NCBI GenBank assembly: GCA_019426215.1
Contig: CM033394.1
Span: 2,542,001 to 2,606,000, forward strand
DNA: 64,000 nt
Origin: Buddleja alternifolia
Taxonomy: Eukaryota; Streptophyta; Magnoliopsida; Lamiales; Scrophulariaceae
Direction: 5' to 3'
The position numbers and the translations under genes were made by a program. Every line of letters starts with the position of its first letter. Positions within the stretch are counted from its first letter, which is position 1. Below, piece after piece: positions 11,481-22,799 of this stretch. Under the pieces are notes generated by a model. It was not told the DNA's origin. It made no database searches and worked only from the letters and a program-made list of their open reading frames with translations.

Positions 11481-12651
11481 CTGTTAAAATAATATATAAA
11501 TATAATTTCTATTTATAATTTATATAGTGGGGGGGCTAATGTGTAAATTCTAAAAAACAAGCCTAATTCTTCACTTCTTTCTCTGCGTACCTAACCTTGA
11601 AGCCTTCAGGCCCTTCACTCTCAACTCTCATTTCTCTCTCTCTAGTCTATGGCTCTGCGCAACAGGCAGCAGCGCTTCTCACACACACAATCAACGTCCA
11701 CCGTCGCTGTCGCCGTCCGCTGCAGCAGTCGCCGTCCACTGCAGCAGTCGCCCGTCGCCGTCCACTAGCCACTAGGTATGTTTGTTCTTCAACTTCTTCT
11801 ATACTTGATACTTATATTCAAACTCAAACCCTATGTTAGAAATTAAAATTAAATTACTCATTTTTTTTATTTTGTTACTTGTAAATCAAATGGGTAAATT
11901 GTTAATGTAGTTTAGAAGTATGATTAATCACAATTTGAGATAAAAATTGTCCTTAAAAGCATATCTAATCTGATGTGGACCAAAAATCAATGGGAGAAAA
12001 TAATGGAGCTGATCGAAGGTTGAATGCTTGAATCAACCTTGGAATAAGGTTCACTCTCCCTAATCAGTATGCTGCAGAATTGAAAAGAAGAAGAAGAAAC
12101 ACCAATTGCTCACAAAAATGAATGATGTGATGTCCCATTTCATGAAGAGTTTCTGATTTATACAATAGGAAAAGGACAAAACTGCATAACTAATCTCCTG
12201 ACATCATGAATTAAGCCTAAAACTGACTTAACACTAATAACCCTCAATTACTAATAATAGAAATGCTTAATAATAGAAGTGCTATTTATTTTAGCAGAAG
12301 TGCTGATTACAACTTAAAACGCTGAACATATAAAAAATTCATTAGAAATGTGTGATGTGTATAAATCACCTTTGGAAGTCAAGTCGCCTATGTTGTATTA
12401 CGTTTCTTCAGTTTAGAGTGTATCATAATCATCCATGTATTATTGTGTATGTAGCTTAGAAATTAGAAGCATAAAAATTCTTTAATGTAGTTTCAAAATT
12501 AGTGTATAATCTGGAACTTTTGATGAGTTTTGAAGCATATCTATCATCTATGATCTATGTATAAATTGTAATCTGTTGTTGTGATTGTATTTTGTTAAAG
12601 ATTAAAAGTTAAAACTAAGTATATTACACTCTTTGTGATATGTAGAGAAAC
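11480..12651 (+). other. hAT 5' leader region
   Basis: Non-coding DNA between the subterminal repeats and the transposase ATG. It has a Ser/Arg/Thr-rich GC-rich patch at 11590-11770 followed by TAG|GTATGTTTG, a plausible splice donor for a leader intron, and TATGTAG just before GAAACATGG as acceptor. At about 11955-12330 the composition changes and may be a further small insertion, but I found no clear ends. Confidence 0.5.
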
Positions 12652-14775
12652 ATGGCGTCTGAAGGAAGAAGTGAATCGGAACAACCATCAACTCCTCAGA
12701 GTCAGACACCTCCATCTCCTACGCCAATGGAGACTCATTCTAGTTCAGATTTGATGGACGAAGAGCCAAGTAATAGACTAAAGAGAAAAGAGAAGAGTAA
12801 AAGGTCTAAAGTGTGGGATCACTTCACCGTCTATGTAGACAAAAATGGGAAGAAAAGGGCTAAGTGCAATTATTGTGATAAAGGGGATTATGCTTGTGAT
12901 ACAGCTAGAAATGGAACTTCAACGATGAATGGTCATATGAAAGCTTGCAAAAATCATCCCGAAAATGTTTATTTGAATGACAATTATACAATTCAAAGCT
13001 CTTTCCAAAGTGTAACCGGGGAACATAGAGATCTATCTTCTGGTTGGAAATTTGATCAAGAAGTTGTGAGACGGGCCTTAAGTTGTATGATTATTGTTGA
13101 TGAGTTGCCATTCAAGTACGTAGAAAACGAGAGGTTTAGGTCCTTTATATTAGTTGCATGCCCACAGTTTTTTATTCCATCAAGAAGTACTATAGCAAGA
13201 GACTGTCTTAAGCTCTACTATGAGGAAAAAGATAAGTTGAAGAGCTATTTTAGGAAATTTGGGCAAAGAATTTCCTTGACCACCGATACATGGACTTCAA
13301 ATCAAAGGCTCAACTATTTGTGCTTGACCGGTCACTTTCTTGATGAGGATTGGAAATTGCGTAAGTACATTCTTAATTTCATTCCATGTCCTTCTCATAA
13401 AGGTGATGAAGTTGGCCTTTTGATTGAAAAATGTTTACTTAACTGGGGAATTGATAAGGTTTTTACAATTACTGTTGATAATGCTTCTTCTAATGATACT
13501 ACCGTTGCTTATTTGCGAAGAAGAATCATTAGTTGCGGAACTGCGGTACTGAATGGTAAGTTTTTGCATATGAGATGTGTGGCTCATATAATTAATTTAA
13601 TTGTTAGGGATGGATTGAAAAATGTGAATGAATCTGTTGAGCGTGTTCGCACGGTGGTGAAGTATGTGAAACAATCACCTGCTCGATTGAGGAAATTCAA
13701 TGAGTTTGTTGTTGATGAAAAAATTGAAAGCAAGAAATCGTTGTCTTTAGATGTTCCTACTAGATGGAACTCTGTTTTTATGATGCTAGAGACAGCTTTG
13801 ATTTTCCAGGGTGCATTTGATAGGTATGAGACCTATGATTCTGATTTTCGTTCGGATTTCTTGCCGGGTGGACCTTATGCAAGGGTAGGTTTGCCTACAA
13901 AAGATGATTGGGTTGTTGTCTCAAGATTGGTAAAAGTGTTGCAACATTTTTATGATCTTACTGTTCGAGTGTCAGCGACTTCCTATGTGACATCAAATAC
14001 TCTTCTAGATGAAATAAGTGGTGTGGATTATCTGCTAAAAGAATGGCTTGACAGTGATGATGATACTTTGGTAGATATGGCAAGACAAATGAAGTTGAAA
14101 TTTGATAAATATTGGGGGGACATGGACAAAATGAACATGTTTATGTATGTTGCTGTGATTCTTGACCCTCGTCACAAGTTGAATTACGTGCAATATGTTT
14201 TTAAGAACATGTACGGGGATGCTATTAGAGAGAGAATGGGTAACATGGCAAAGAACGCTCTCTATGATGCTTTCGAGGAGTATAAGATTTCCTATGCCTC
14301 TATACTCGAGTCATCATCACGCTCCTCATCTGGGGGAAGCTCACCCTCAAGTGATTCCTCAAGAAGTGACGTTGAAAATGAAAGAAGGGTAATACGAGCT
14401 CACAAAAAGAAATTTCAACAAATGATATCTGAGACCGGGGGTACGGATGAATCAGAGGTAGATATGTATCTACATGAACGCATTGAGAAAGATCATGATG
14501 ATTTTAATATCATTGAATGGTGGAAAGTGCATAGTCCAAGGTTTCCTATTCTATGTAGATTGGCTCGGGATTTGCTTGCCATGCCCATATCTACGGTGGC
14601 TTCGGAGTCTTGCTTTAGTACGGGAGGGCGTATTATTGATGACTTTAGAGCTTCTTTAACTCCAAAGTCTGCACAAGCTCTAATTTGTACTCAGGATTGG
14701 CTTCGAAAGACCCCGATAAGGTCTCTTGAGGAGGATTTTGAGTTTATTTTAAGAATTGAGAAAAGTACGATTTAG
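12652..14775 (+). CDS. hAT transposase, BED finger and hAT dimerisation domain
   Basis: A single uninterrupted frame of 707 residues opens with a Ser/Pro/Thr/Glu-rich tail, then a basic KRKEKSKRSK segment. A BED-type zinc finger follows (about residues 54-105, Cys pair in CNYCDK and distal His/Cys in GHMKACKNHP). The RNase H-like catalytic core shows LTTDTWTSNQRLNY and TVDNASSNDTT, carrying the first two acidic positions. The C-terminal dimerisation region shows WWKVHSPRFPILCRLARD and VASESCFSTGGRI. Length and order fit plant RICESLEEPER/Ac-like hAT transposases. The ATG follows GAAAC in a good plant start context. It cuts and pastes DNA in the nucleus by binding the element ends. All expected blocks are present, so it may be functional. 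Confidence 0.95.
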   Translation: MASEGRSESEQPSTPQSQTPPSPTPMETHSSSDLMDEEPSNRLKRKEKSKRSKVWDHFTVYVDKNGKKRAKCNYCDKGDYACDTARNGTSTMNGHMKACKNHPENVYLNDNYTIQSSFQSVTGEHRDLSSGWKFDQEVVRRALSCMIIVDELPFKYVENERFRSFILVACPQFFIPSRSTIARDCLKLYYEEKDKLKSYFRKFGQRISLTTDTWTSNQRLNYLCLTGHFLDEDWKLRKYILNFIPCPSHKGDEVGLLIEKCLLNWGIDKVFTITVDNASSNDTTVAYLRRRIISCGTAVLNGKFLHMRCVAHIINLIVRDGLKNVNESVERVRTVVKYVKQSPARLRKFNEFVVDEKIESKKSLSLDVPTRWNSVFMMLETALIFQGAFDRYETYDSDFRSDFLPGGPYARVGLPTKDDWVVVSRLVKVLQHFYDLTVRVSATSYVTSNTLLDEISGVDYLLKEWLDSDDDTLVDMARQMKLKFDKYWGDMDKMNMFMYVAVILDPRHKLNYVQYVFKNMYGDAIRERMGNMAKNALYDAFEEYKISYASILESSSRSSSGGSSPSSDSSRSDVENERRVIRAHKKKFQQMISETGGTDESEVDMYLHERIEKDHDDFNIIEWWKVHSPRFPILCRLARDLLAMPISTVASESCFSTGGRIIDDFRASLTPKSAQALICTQDWLRKTPIRSLEEDFEFILRIEKSTI

Positions 14776-15592
14776 ATTTATTTTATGCAAATAGAAATAT
14801 TACTTGTATACAAAAGCATGATTATAACGTATCTCATTGTACTTGTAGATGTGGCCCCGACCGTTGGTGCTGAATCCAATGTCATTGGTTTATGAAGAAT
14901 TGAAGATTACTTGACTTGGTAAGATGTTAGCTTTTTTTTTTTCAAGTATATTTTGCATTATGTTCAGCTATTGTTTGTTCGTTTATCTTTATGGTTTTTA
15001 TGAAATATTACTTTTGATAATACTGATTTTTATGCAGCTTGTAACTTGTTGGTTGTTTGTTAGTTGTTGATGGTCGTGGACTCGTGGTCATGGCTTTGTC
15101 TTGAAGGTCCATTGATGATTCAAAGTGTGTGGTTGGACGGATTTTTTAATATTTGGTTGGACAGATTTTTTAATATTTGCCTTGAAGGTCCATTGATGAT
15201 TCAAAGTATGTTCAACTTAGATGATAATCTCAATTCTCAAGATATAAAATTGTTTTAATTATATAATATGATAATACTTCTAATTATATAATCTTTTAGC
15301 TCTATACTTAAGTGAAAAACAATATTTAATTATTTGTTGTTGCAATCTAAAACAAAGTACTTATTATAATTTATACAATCATATCATATATTAATCTATT
15401 GCATATTTGCATTTTCAAAGAGCCAAAAACAAACAATTAATGAATTAAACAATTCATTATCAATTGGGCTAAAAAGTTGGGCTAAAATAAAAAAGTTGGC
15501 CCAACAATTCATGGCAAATTATTTTAACCAAAAAGAGCCCAAAAACAAAAAAGTTTGGCTAAAATAAATTTGGGCTAAAAATTGGGCTAAGA
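14776..15592 (+). other. hAT 3' non-coding region
   Basis: AT-rich. It holds a short duplicated segment (CTTGAAGGTCCATTGATGAT at about 15099 and 15180) with two GGATTTTTTAATATTTG-like copies between, and later TTGGGCTAAAA repeats near 15470-15590. No further gene is seen. Confidence 0.7.
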
Positions 15593-15727
15593 TCGGTTAA
15601 CCGAAAATTTAACCGAAACCGAACCGAAATGGTTCGGTTAAAACAGAACCGAAACCGAACCATTTCGGTTTAGTTTCGGTTTTGGATTTTTCCGAACCGA
15701 AATTTCGGTTCGGTTAACCGAAATGCA
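15593..15727. repeat. 3' subterminal CGGTT/AACCG repeat array of the hAT
   Basis: Same word family as the 5' array in both orientations, immediately inside the 3' terminus. The match of both arrays supports 11279-15735 as one unit. Confidence 0.85.
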
Positions 15728-15743
15728 CACCCCTAACCAGGCG

Positions 15744-17066
15744 GGCTGTAGTGGACCGTGTGCCGGAGAGAACGACTCCTCGGAGGAGGTTGTCTCCCTA
15801 CGTCGTTTGGCTAAAGGAGGGCGTTGACTTGCAGGAGCGATGAACGACTCCACCCTCGGACCCTCTGGACCTTTGTCTTGAATTTCTAAGTCAATCTCGA
15901 CGCGGGACTAAGGGACATTTTTTCTTGTTTGAGAGCCGATTCTGGTGACGGGGCTAATGATCCTCAGGGACTGTTGTCGGCCGGTATTCGGTGAACGAAC
16001 CGGAGAAGTTTGTATAGGCGGCTCTGCTAGTAGCGCCTGGCCGAGTGAACCCTCTGCCGCAGATGACCCTTCTTCGTCACGAAGAGCGTCCAAACGAGCT
16101 TTGCGAGTAGCCATCCCTGCCAAAAATGATTATCTTATACTCAATAAATTTGAAAAACACTTGAAATAAAAAAGAAACGAGGCTCACCAATATCAGTAAC
16201 TCTGGGGAGGGGTTCTGAGCTCACCCCACAGGAAACGAGCATAGACTCGCGCATGAGCTTCTCAGTAACAAAAGGGAAGGACACTAGTTCTTCTAAAAAA
16301 CCCCGCTCCCATGTTGGGTTTCCTATCTCTAATTCTCGTTCTCTAATGCCCCATTTTCTGGGAACGAGCCAACTGTCGCCCTTGGGAGGAGAAATAAAGA
16401 TGTATTTGTCCTTCCATGACCCAAACGAGTCATGAGTACGATCTTGAAAAGTGGCATCTTGACGGGGTGAAAAATAAAAGAAACCACACTGGGTTGATAT
16501 TTTACAACGGTTAAGAAAAAACATCCTATGAAAATTAGCTAAGCAAGCCGAATGCCCATAACCGGTCATTAAAACTATAAAGAGAACTATATGTCTATAC
16601 GAGTTGGGCAAAAGTTGTGTTGGACTCAGTCCGTAATTTAATAAAATGTCATTAATGCACGGGTGGAGGGGGAACCTAAATCCCGAAGTAAGGTGTGCAA
16701 GGTGAAATGTACGAAAACCTATGGGGGGCTTATGCATACGATCCGAAGGTCCAGGAAAACGAATTATATAATTCGCGGGAATATAATGCTTGACCCTCAA
16801 TTCGTTCTCCCTGGTAGACCTAACAGTTGACACTTGATTAAGCCAGGTTATGTGAGTATTGATCTCAGCAGGCCCCTTTAAATCTACTAGGGCCTCTGCA
16901 CCTTCGTCTCTTCGAGACGACTCAGGATTTTGATTTCTATTAGACGACTCAGGATTTTGATTTCTATTAGACGACTCAAGGACATCGTCTGTCGGAGCAT
17001 AACCTTCGACCAAATGGTCTAGAGCATCCGACCCAGCCTCTTCATCAGAAGAATTGAGGATTTTGT
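15744..17066 (-). pseudogene. 5' part of the Tat antisense gene (gypsy-type 'Transposase_28'-like domain)
   Basis: The minus strand encodes an open frame from about 17066 down to a probable splice donor at 16188/16187 (ATTG|GTGAGC). The next exon begins at 16116 after TTTTTGGCAG and continues MATRKARLDAL. Motifs such as FPLHPCINDILLNYGLSPTQL and a following hydrophobic IVLFIVLMTGYG resemble the family Pfam calls 'putative gypsy type transposon', which is really this accessory protein of Tat retrotransposons and not a transposase. An EST-like repeat of SSNRNQNPE occurs near the N-terminus. The reading frame reaches a stop at about 15909, and the hAT insertion cuts the gene at 15735. No ATG start was fixed. 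Confidence 0.7.
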
Positions 17067-17687
17067 TGTTGTTAACAGACGCGGATGAACGATAACAAGA
17101 AAGAAAATAAAAACAAAGAGTACCTACGAGTTGGAAGTTTTCAGAGGACGTACGAATCGAAGACCACTCGTTCAGCTAGACGATCGTAATTTTTATGAAC
17201 GATTCTCCCACAACAAAATTATCTCTCTAAAAAGTAAAGATGAAAGTAAAAAAGTGAAAAACCATGGAGGACTATTTATAGGGAGAAGAGAGTAGGAGAT
17301 GTGACGGTCTGGATTCATTACATCTAACGGTTAAAATGAAGTGACGCCTCAGATGAAAAGTAACTGATGACATTAAATGACGCGACTATTGAGGCCAGAA
17401 GATATGACAGCTGGGCGTTAACTGAGCCACACGTCTCGATATAAATTGCCGAAAAAGACACGTCTGTTGGCTAAAAAGATGCGTCTCTCGAGTAATAATA
17501 ATTCCTATTAATATGATAAAAATCGAAAATAAAAGAAATATAATTGAGTTAGAACTCCCACTGGTAATGGTTATGAAAACAAGTACGAGAAGGCATAAAT
17601 TTATGTCGTAACTAAATCACTACTTCCTCAGCATGAATTCAAGTCGTTACATGCCTAATTCTTCAAACTGAAGAAGTGGGGACTTAA
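17067..17687. other. Tat region before the 3' LTR, with polypurine tract
   Basis: Includes the probable promoter side of the antisense gene (minus-strand TATA-like TATAAATAG around 17273). A polypurine tract GAAGAAGTGGGGA at 17670-17682 lies just before the 3' LTR, where plus-strand DNA synthesis would start. Confidence 0.6.
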
Positions 17688-18237
17688 TGATATAATAAAA
17701 TAGGAGATAAGCCCAATAAGAGGCGAATAATGAACCCAGGCCCAACAGAGGCCCAGAAACCGAGTTGCTAGACTAGGTCCGCGCTAAGTAACAGTACCGG
17801 GTCGGGTCGTTCCCTGACCCGACCCCACACATACGAGTCATCCGCCGTCCGTTAGTGCCACCTGTCAGCATCCTATGAGTGCCCAACAACCATTGGTACA
17901 GAGTGTGCACTATAAATACCCCCTCATAACATTTATTAGGGGTTGGAATCTTTGGAATATTCTCTCAAGAACTAACCCCGTATGTTCATTAACAACGAGT
18001 CTATAGACTGAGGAGTACTTTCCCTTACACTTATAAAATTAGAGACTAGATTCATTTATCGAGTACGACTCTGCATACACTAACCAATATAGAACTACGT
18101 AGGCTTGATTCTAATTAGGTACGTAGGTAGCTTAATTATCATTGAGTGCAGACATTATTCTTCATCGTCATACTCGTGGAGTGAATCGTGTCGTTCCAGA
18201 CTGAGAAACTTAGGTCCCCCGGATTTGGGTTAGATCA
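17688..18237 (+). repeat. 3' LTR of the Tat element
   Basis: 550 bp, about 97 percent identical to the 5' LTR by hand count. It is followed by the target duplication CCATC and then by the continuation of the KCS block at 18243. Confidence 0.95.
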
Positions 18238-18242
18238 CCATC

Positions 18243-19219
18243 ACAAATCCCTTACCTCCTTTGCTTTTATTACGTAATATTATTCTTTGTTAATAAGTCC
18301 GAGTCTCATGTCGTTGAGAACAATTTGATTATTCTAATCTGTATATTTTATTGTATTATCACCCGTATTGGCATTTCTATCTTATATTTTATTGAGAAAA
18401 TATGTTTGATTTCTTCTCCGAAATTTGCAAGCGGAATTATATATATATACATACATATAAATGTATATCTGTACTATTATATAAAGTAAAAGTGGTATAG
18501 GGTAACCACTTTGGGCTGCAAATTTTGGTGAATCCATTTCCATGTCCCATGCATCTTTTTTTATAGATTTATTTCTTATATTTTTTTAACTTTTAATCTT
18601 TTTCTATTCTGTCTCCTAATATATTTTCTCTCACATTCTCTCGCATGTTCTATTCTTTTCCCCTCTCTCTCTCTATATATATATCTCCTTTCATTTTTAA
18701 ATATGTTTATTTTAAAAATTAAATATCACATTTATATTATTTTATATTAATAAATCTTATTCAAGAATTATTTTAAACTTTTTTTTTTCTTGCACATGCA
18801 TAGGGTGTGCAATCGTAACTAACGTATATTAATAGAGGGCGGGGGAATGAATTTCCTTTTTCCAAGTCAAATGAAGGTTGATACTTGCTACTTGCTATCG
18901 ATGTCTATATATATACAACTCATCAAATACAGATCATGCAATCAAATAACACTTCATCAGCTTTTGGTCAAAATATTTATTGACCCAAACATCTCATTCT
19001 CTCTCTCTCTACTCTCTCAGATTTCTACACGAAATTTTTCACTGTAAATGAAAAGAATTAGTTTCTTATGATCGGCCCATAATCCAGGTATGTCCTGCAA
19101 TAATTATTTTATGTGTTTCTCCTTATTATTTATGGTTAATTTTTTAGTATTTATGTTGCGGCTGAATCCATAATCTGACGATGAAATAGGATTTATTTTT
19201 CTTCTATATTTTTATGTTA
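18243..19219 (+). promoter_or_regulatory. KCS-A proximal promoter and 5' leader exon
   Basis: Outside the Helitron this aligns with 37025-37870 upstream of KCS-B: the CACAAATCCCTTA start, CTTTTTCCAAGTCAAATGAAG, AACTCATCAAATACAGATCATG, the CTCTCTCT tract and TTCACTGTAAATGAAAAGAA. It ends at ATCCAG|GTATGTCCTGC, a probable donor at 19088 of a leader intron. About 85 bp present upstream of KCS-B and KCS-psiC (around 37412-37510) are missing here. Confidence 0.65.
18468..18822 (+). mobile_element. Small Helitron in the KCS-A upstream region
   Basis: It starts TCTGTACTATTATATAAAG after an A. A stem-loop (TTGCAC...GTGCAA) at about 18790-18812 precedes CTAA at 18819-18822. The second KCS block, about 37338-37346, runs straight from AAATGTATA to TAGAGAGGG without it. 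The end is CTAA followed by CG rather than a clean T, so the 3' boundary is good to a few bases. Confidence 0.7.
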
Positions 19220-19642
19220 CTAGTAAAGAGCATGTGCATTGCACTTGATTCATAAGAATATACTAAAATAATTGCAAAAATTAAATAAATACTAATATTA
19301 ATATGCAAAATAAATATGAATATATAGAAGACATAGCATCCTTACTAAAAATTATACATTGAAATGTTTCATATGGATAAATTCTAGATTATCTTCAAAG
19401 GCACTTCGATTGTTCAAGCATGTACATGAAGAGGATGCACACACCTTTCATTGCTTCGGTAATTTATTAACATACTGATTACATTTTTCATTTCTCCTCA
19501 TCGTTCAAGTTATGGTAGCAATCATAATTTAAATATTGTAACGAAGGAAATTGAAAATCTCGGTGGTAGTTCTTATACATACAATAAAAAAAAAAACTTG
19601 AAATGATAAATAACATAAAATCTAAGTAATGAGGTTTACTTT

Positions 19643-19825
19643 CAGTGACAGATCTAGGGGTTCTGGTGGTGGCAGCCCACCCCCCAACTTTTGAAAATTA
19701 TATTTTTCCCCTATAAATTTTTTAAAAGTTTTAATTTTGTCCTCCTCCCCCAAACCTAAACATATTAAAATTTCCCCCCTTTTTTGTATTCACCCCACCA
19801 TAACCAAAATCTGGCTCCTTCCCTG
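19643..19825. mobile_element. hAT-type MITE
   Basis: 183 bp from CAGTGACAGATCTAGG to a 3' end whose complement is CAGGGAAGGAGCCAGA. It is flanked by near-identical 8-bp duplications TTTACTTT (19635-19642) and TTTACTGT (19826-19833). The CAGNGNNGGAGCCAG-like end is a common plant hAT MITE terminus. Confidence 0.8.
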
Positions 19826-20271
19826 TTTACTGTTATGTTAGGTCTAATCAATCTTTTTCTTGTTTGATCTTGATGAATATTGCAACCTTGTTTTTACATG
19901 ACTTCATGGATTTTTTTCCCCTTCAAGTTACTCAGTTCTCTTCATCATCACTTGAAATTATGTTATGATGTCTCATTTCTTATAGTTCGTTGCCAGCTGT
20001 TATGTCTTGTTTGCATCGCTTTCTTCAGAGTTTGTGGTGTGTTTATTTGAAATTCTTTTGATGTAGAAACTTTTTAAAGAGTTCCACTTGTATTCATCTC
20101 TTGACCATTCTTGTTTTTGTTTTTTCTTTTCTCTCCTTAATTTGTGGTTGTACTCTTTGAGTTGAATTTGCTATGATACTAAGTTTGCCCTAAATAGTTT
20201 CTGGTTTTCTAGTAAGTGCGATGAGAAAGTTGAGCTCATTTAATGCTAGTAGGCTCTTTGATTTATAATAT

Positions 20272-20884
20272 TGATGCGGTTCGAAATTACACCAAGAAAA
20301 ATCGTGAAAATAAAACATGATTCTATCCTTACTATTTAAGGGAAATATGCAGAATAGTAAAGAGGAGTAATCAAATGTGGAATAAAAAATAAGGAATGAA
20401 AAAGGATAAGTGTTTTATTATTTTTGATGTTCTACAGAGATATCAATTTTTCTTGTATTCTAGAAAATGTAACGTATACAAGAGAAGATTACAATTATTT
20501 ATAGGGCCATAATGGCTGAATTTTCTCTATAAATTGGTCACTTTGACTGATTCCTTGTTGTTAGGGGATATGAGGATCATATGCCCTATCTTAGGAGATA
20601 TCGGTTGGGATCCGATATGATTTGACTCGATCTAATCTTTTATCTTCTTCTGGCTTGCCCTCCACGTGTTCGATGTAGGTATCTTTCATCCTTGCCATGA
20701 GCTAACTTCCTTGGCTATCCAATAAGCCTTCCCCTTTGTCTTCCCACTCGAGCTAAATTATCGCGAGATTCCTCTACTCTTTAAGGTAGCTCATAAGCGT
20801 TCCTTGAAGTAGTCCATGAGCTTTTCTTGAGGCCCAATTCTCCCGAGCCCAATTTGTGGAAAGTGATATTTTACGTTCACATCA
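20272..20884. mobile_element. Probable solo LTR
   Basis: 613 bp beginning TGATG and ending CATCA, with flanking AATAT and AATAC (four of five bases). It contains polyadenylation-like and leader-like AT/CT-rich segments and no coding frame. Composition differs from the surrounding Helitron. No internal retrotransposon region adjoins it. Confidence 0.6.
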
Positions 20885-22677
20885 AATACTTTAATTAGTA
20901 TTCTCTTTAAAAATTCAAGTTTGTCAACATGCTCACTCTTAGTTGTTAATGTTGCTCCATTTTTCAAATAGTCAACTAAGAGGGCATTTTTTGTAAAAAT
21001 CTGGTAGAGTAGCTCTAATTAGACGGTATATTAATTTATCTTCATTGTTATACTCATTAATCATTAATGTGGAATTTTCATGTTATCTTCATTATCAGTT
21101 GGTTCATCATTTTTCCCAACTCTCAATAACAACTCACTAAAGTTAGGTCACTTCTAGCCCTCATATTCTTTGAACTATACATCTTTATGTAAATATCAAA
21201 ATAAATAGATAACTTGATGTAAATATCAAATATAATATTGAAGTATGCAGTAGTCTAATATATAATCTTTATTTAGTTTAGTCAGTTAATATTTTTATTT
21301 TTTATTTTAGTTTATTCAATGATATAGATGTCTAGCTTTTATTTTATATTTGTATTATTAGAAAAATATAGGACATTTAACTTGAAAGTTATTTTATAAT
21401 CAAACTATACAAAACATAACATTCATCAAAGAATAATTGTATGGTCCATGTCTAATTTGACTAAAAAATTGTGTCATTCAGTCAAATTATTTATACCTAA
21501 TATTCTCTTACTTGAAAGATTTTGTAACTCAATTATCTACCATATATGATAAAACAATCCAAACAAAAAAAATATATATTAGTTTACCAATTAATTTTTG
21601 AAAAATTCTTACAAAAGCTAATTATATTTCTATTATTGTCATGTTTTAACTGATTTTCTTCCTAATTACGGTGGTTAATTTTGCAATTAAATAGTAAATT
21701 ATTGCATACGTTTATAACTTTTTATTTTTTCTACTTTAGTAATTTTTTTTTATCATCTTATTAATTCAATTTTAAGTTAAAGTCTTGTTTTATCAATTGG
21801 ATTATCATACAATCATAGTTTTCATAAATTTAGATTGTTTTCATTTTTTTTCTATTGTATGTATATCCACATGAGCCATTAGGTGCTTTTGTATTGTGAA
21901 TAATCTTCTCTATAGTGTGATTTTAAAATGAGTATAAGAAATAAAAAGTATGCTATATGACAAATCTATATAACATAAACAAATTTAAATAATTATACCT
22001 TTCAAATCCTTTACTTTTGGAACCAAGGTACTGCCAATCTCTCCCCATCAAGTTAAAAAAGATATACCATTTTCAATACACTAACGTATTCCTACCTTCA
22101 AAAGGTCACCATATTTTGGGGCTATGCTATTAAAAAGTGTCATAAATCATCATCATTATTATGAACAGGTATTTCTTGATGTACTCCGCAATTCTATACA
22201 CTTGAATTCTTTGTGTTAGATGAAGTTTACTTTTCGAGTGCCATGAAGACCATAACGGCTTAACTATCGTTCTTGAATACTACTTCAAACAAATTATTAG
22301 TTTTCATTATTTGCATATATATATACGATTTTGGAATGAATTCTTTGATTCAATTATTCATATTTATAAGATCATTTTAATTAGTATTAAACTCCTCCTA
22401 TCATAGACATTGAACACAATTATGCAGTATTAATTTCAAGTTCATGCACATCTATTTGGTAATAATGGTAATTTTTTTAATTAAAGGATAAAATTAATTT
22501 ATTACTTTAGGGTTATTTTGATCTTAACAAACAAGTTAAAAATGTAAATCATCCCAAATTATTCATACTTTTAGAATAGATATAGATAGATTTATTTTTG
22601 TGATCTTGATTTTGCAAGGATTTTTTGAATTTTGGAGCTGCATTATAAGGCAGTAGATTGAGAGAGTGTATAAAGAG

Positions 22678-22714
<37 letters not shown>
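22678..22714. repeat. (TG)n(TA)n microsatellite in the KCS-A leader
   Basis: Compound dinucleotide run just upstream of the ATG. A homologous GTGTGTG...TATATA run lies at 37961-37994 before KCS-B. Confidence 0.9.
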
Positions 22715-22799
22715 GTAGTAACCTCTCAATTTTCTGAATTTCATTAATTTTATTTTTACTTTTTTTCCCCCAGAGAATTGAAGATTAATTTTGTGAAAA

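Larger units (their letters stand above)
11279..15735 (+). mobile_element. Full-length hAT DNA transposon
   Basis: The element starts TAGGGCTGG and, on the other strand, TAGGGGTGTG. It is flanked by perfect 8-bp duplications ACCAGGCG at 11271-11278 and 15736-15743, the hAT signature. Both ends carry dense CGGTTCGG/CCGAACCG subterminal repeats. It encodes one uninterrupted 707-residue transposase. Intact ends, intact target duplication and an open transposase frame suggest recent movement and possible autonomy. It interrupts the antisense gene of the surrounding Tat element. Confidence 0.95.
3435..18237 (+). mobile_element. Tat-clade Ty3/gypsy LTR retrotransposon carrying a nested hAT
   Basis: The element starts TGATATAATA and ends TTAGATCA. 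It has 549- and 550-bp LTRs and 5-bp target duplications CCATC at 3430-3434 and 18238-18242. The unoccupied site AAGAGGATCCCATCACAAAT survives at about 37011-37030 in the second KCS block, which confirms the ends. Gene order is gag, protease, reverse transcriptase, RNase H, a second RNase H-like domain, integrase, then an antisense gene before the 3' LTR. The double RNase H and antisense gene are known for the plant Tat clade. Without the nested hAT it is about 10.3 kb. Stops and frameshifts in gag-pol make it non-autonomous now. Confidence 0.95.
19220..22590 (-). mobile_element. 3.4-kb Helitron inside the KCS-A leader intron
   Basis: Read on the minus strand it starts TCTATCTATATCTATTCT at 22590 and ends CTAG at 19220, with the palindrome GTGCAATGCAC about ten bases inside. 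The flanking A|T site matches the uninterrupted sequence at about 37866-37873 in the KCS-B intron. It contains a hAT MITE and a solo LTR but no Rep/helicase frame, so it is non-autonomous. It expands the leader intron from about 174 bp to about 3.5 kb. Confidence 0.85.

Noticed and set aside
14195..14659. Small frames inside the hAT transposase
   Set aside because: Out-of-frame shadows of the 707-residue transposase.
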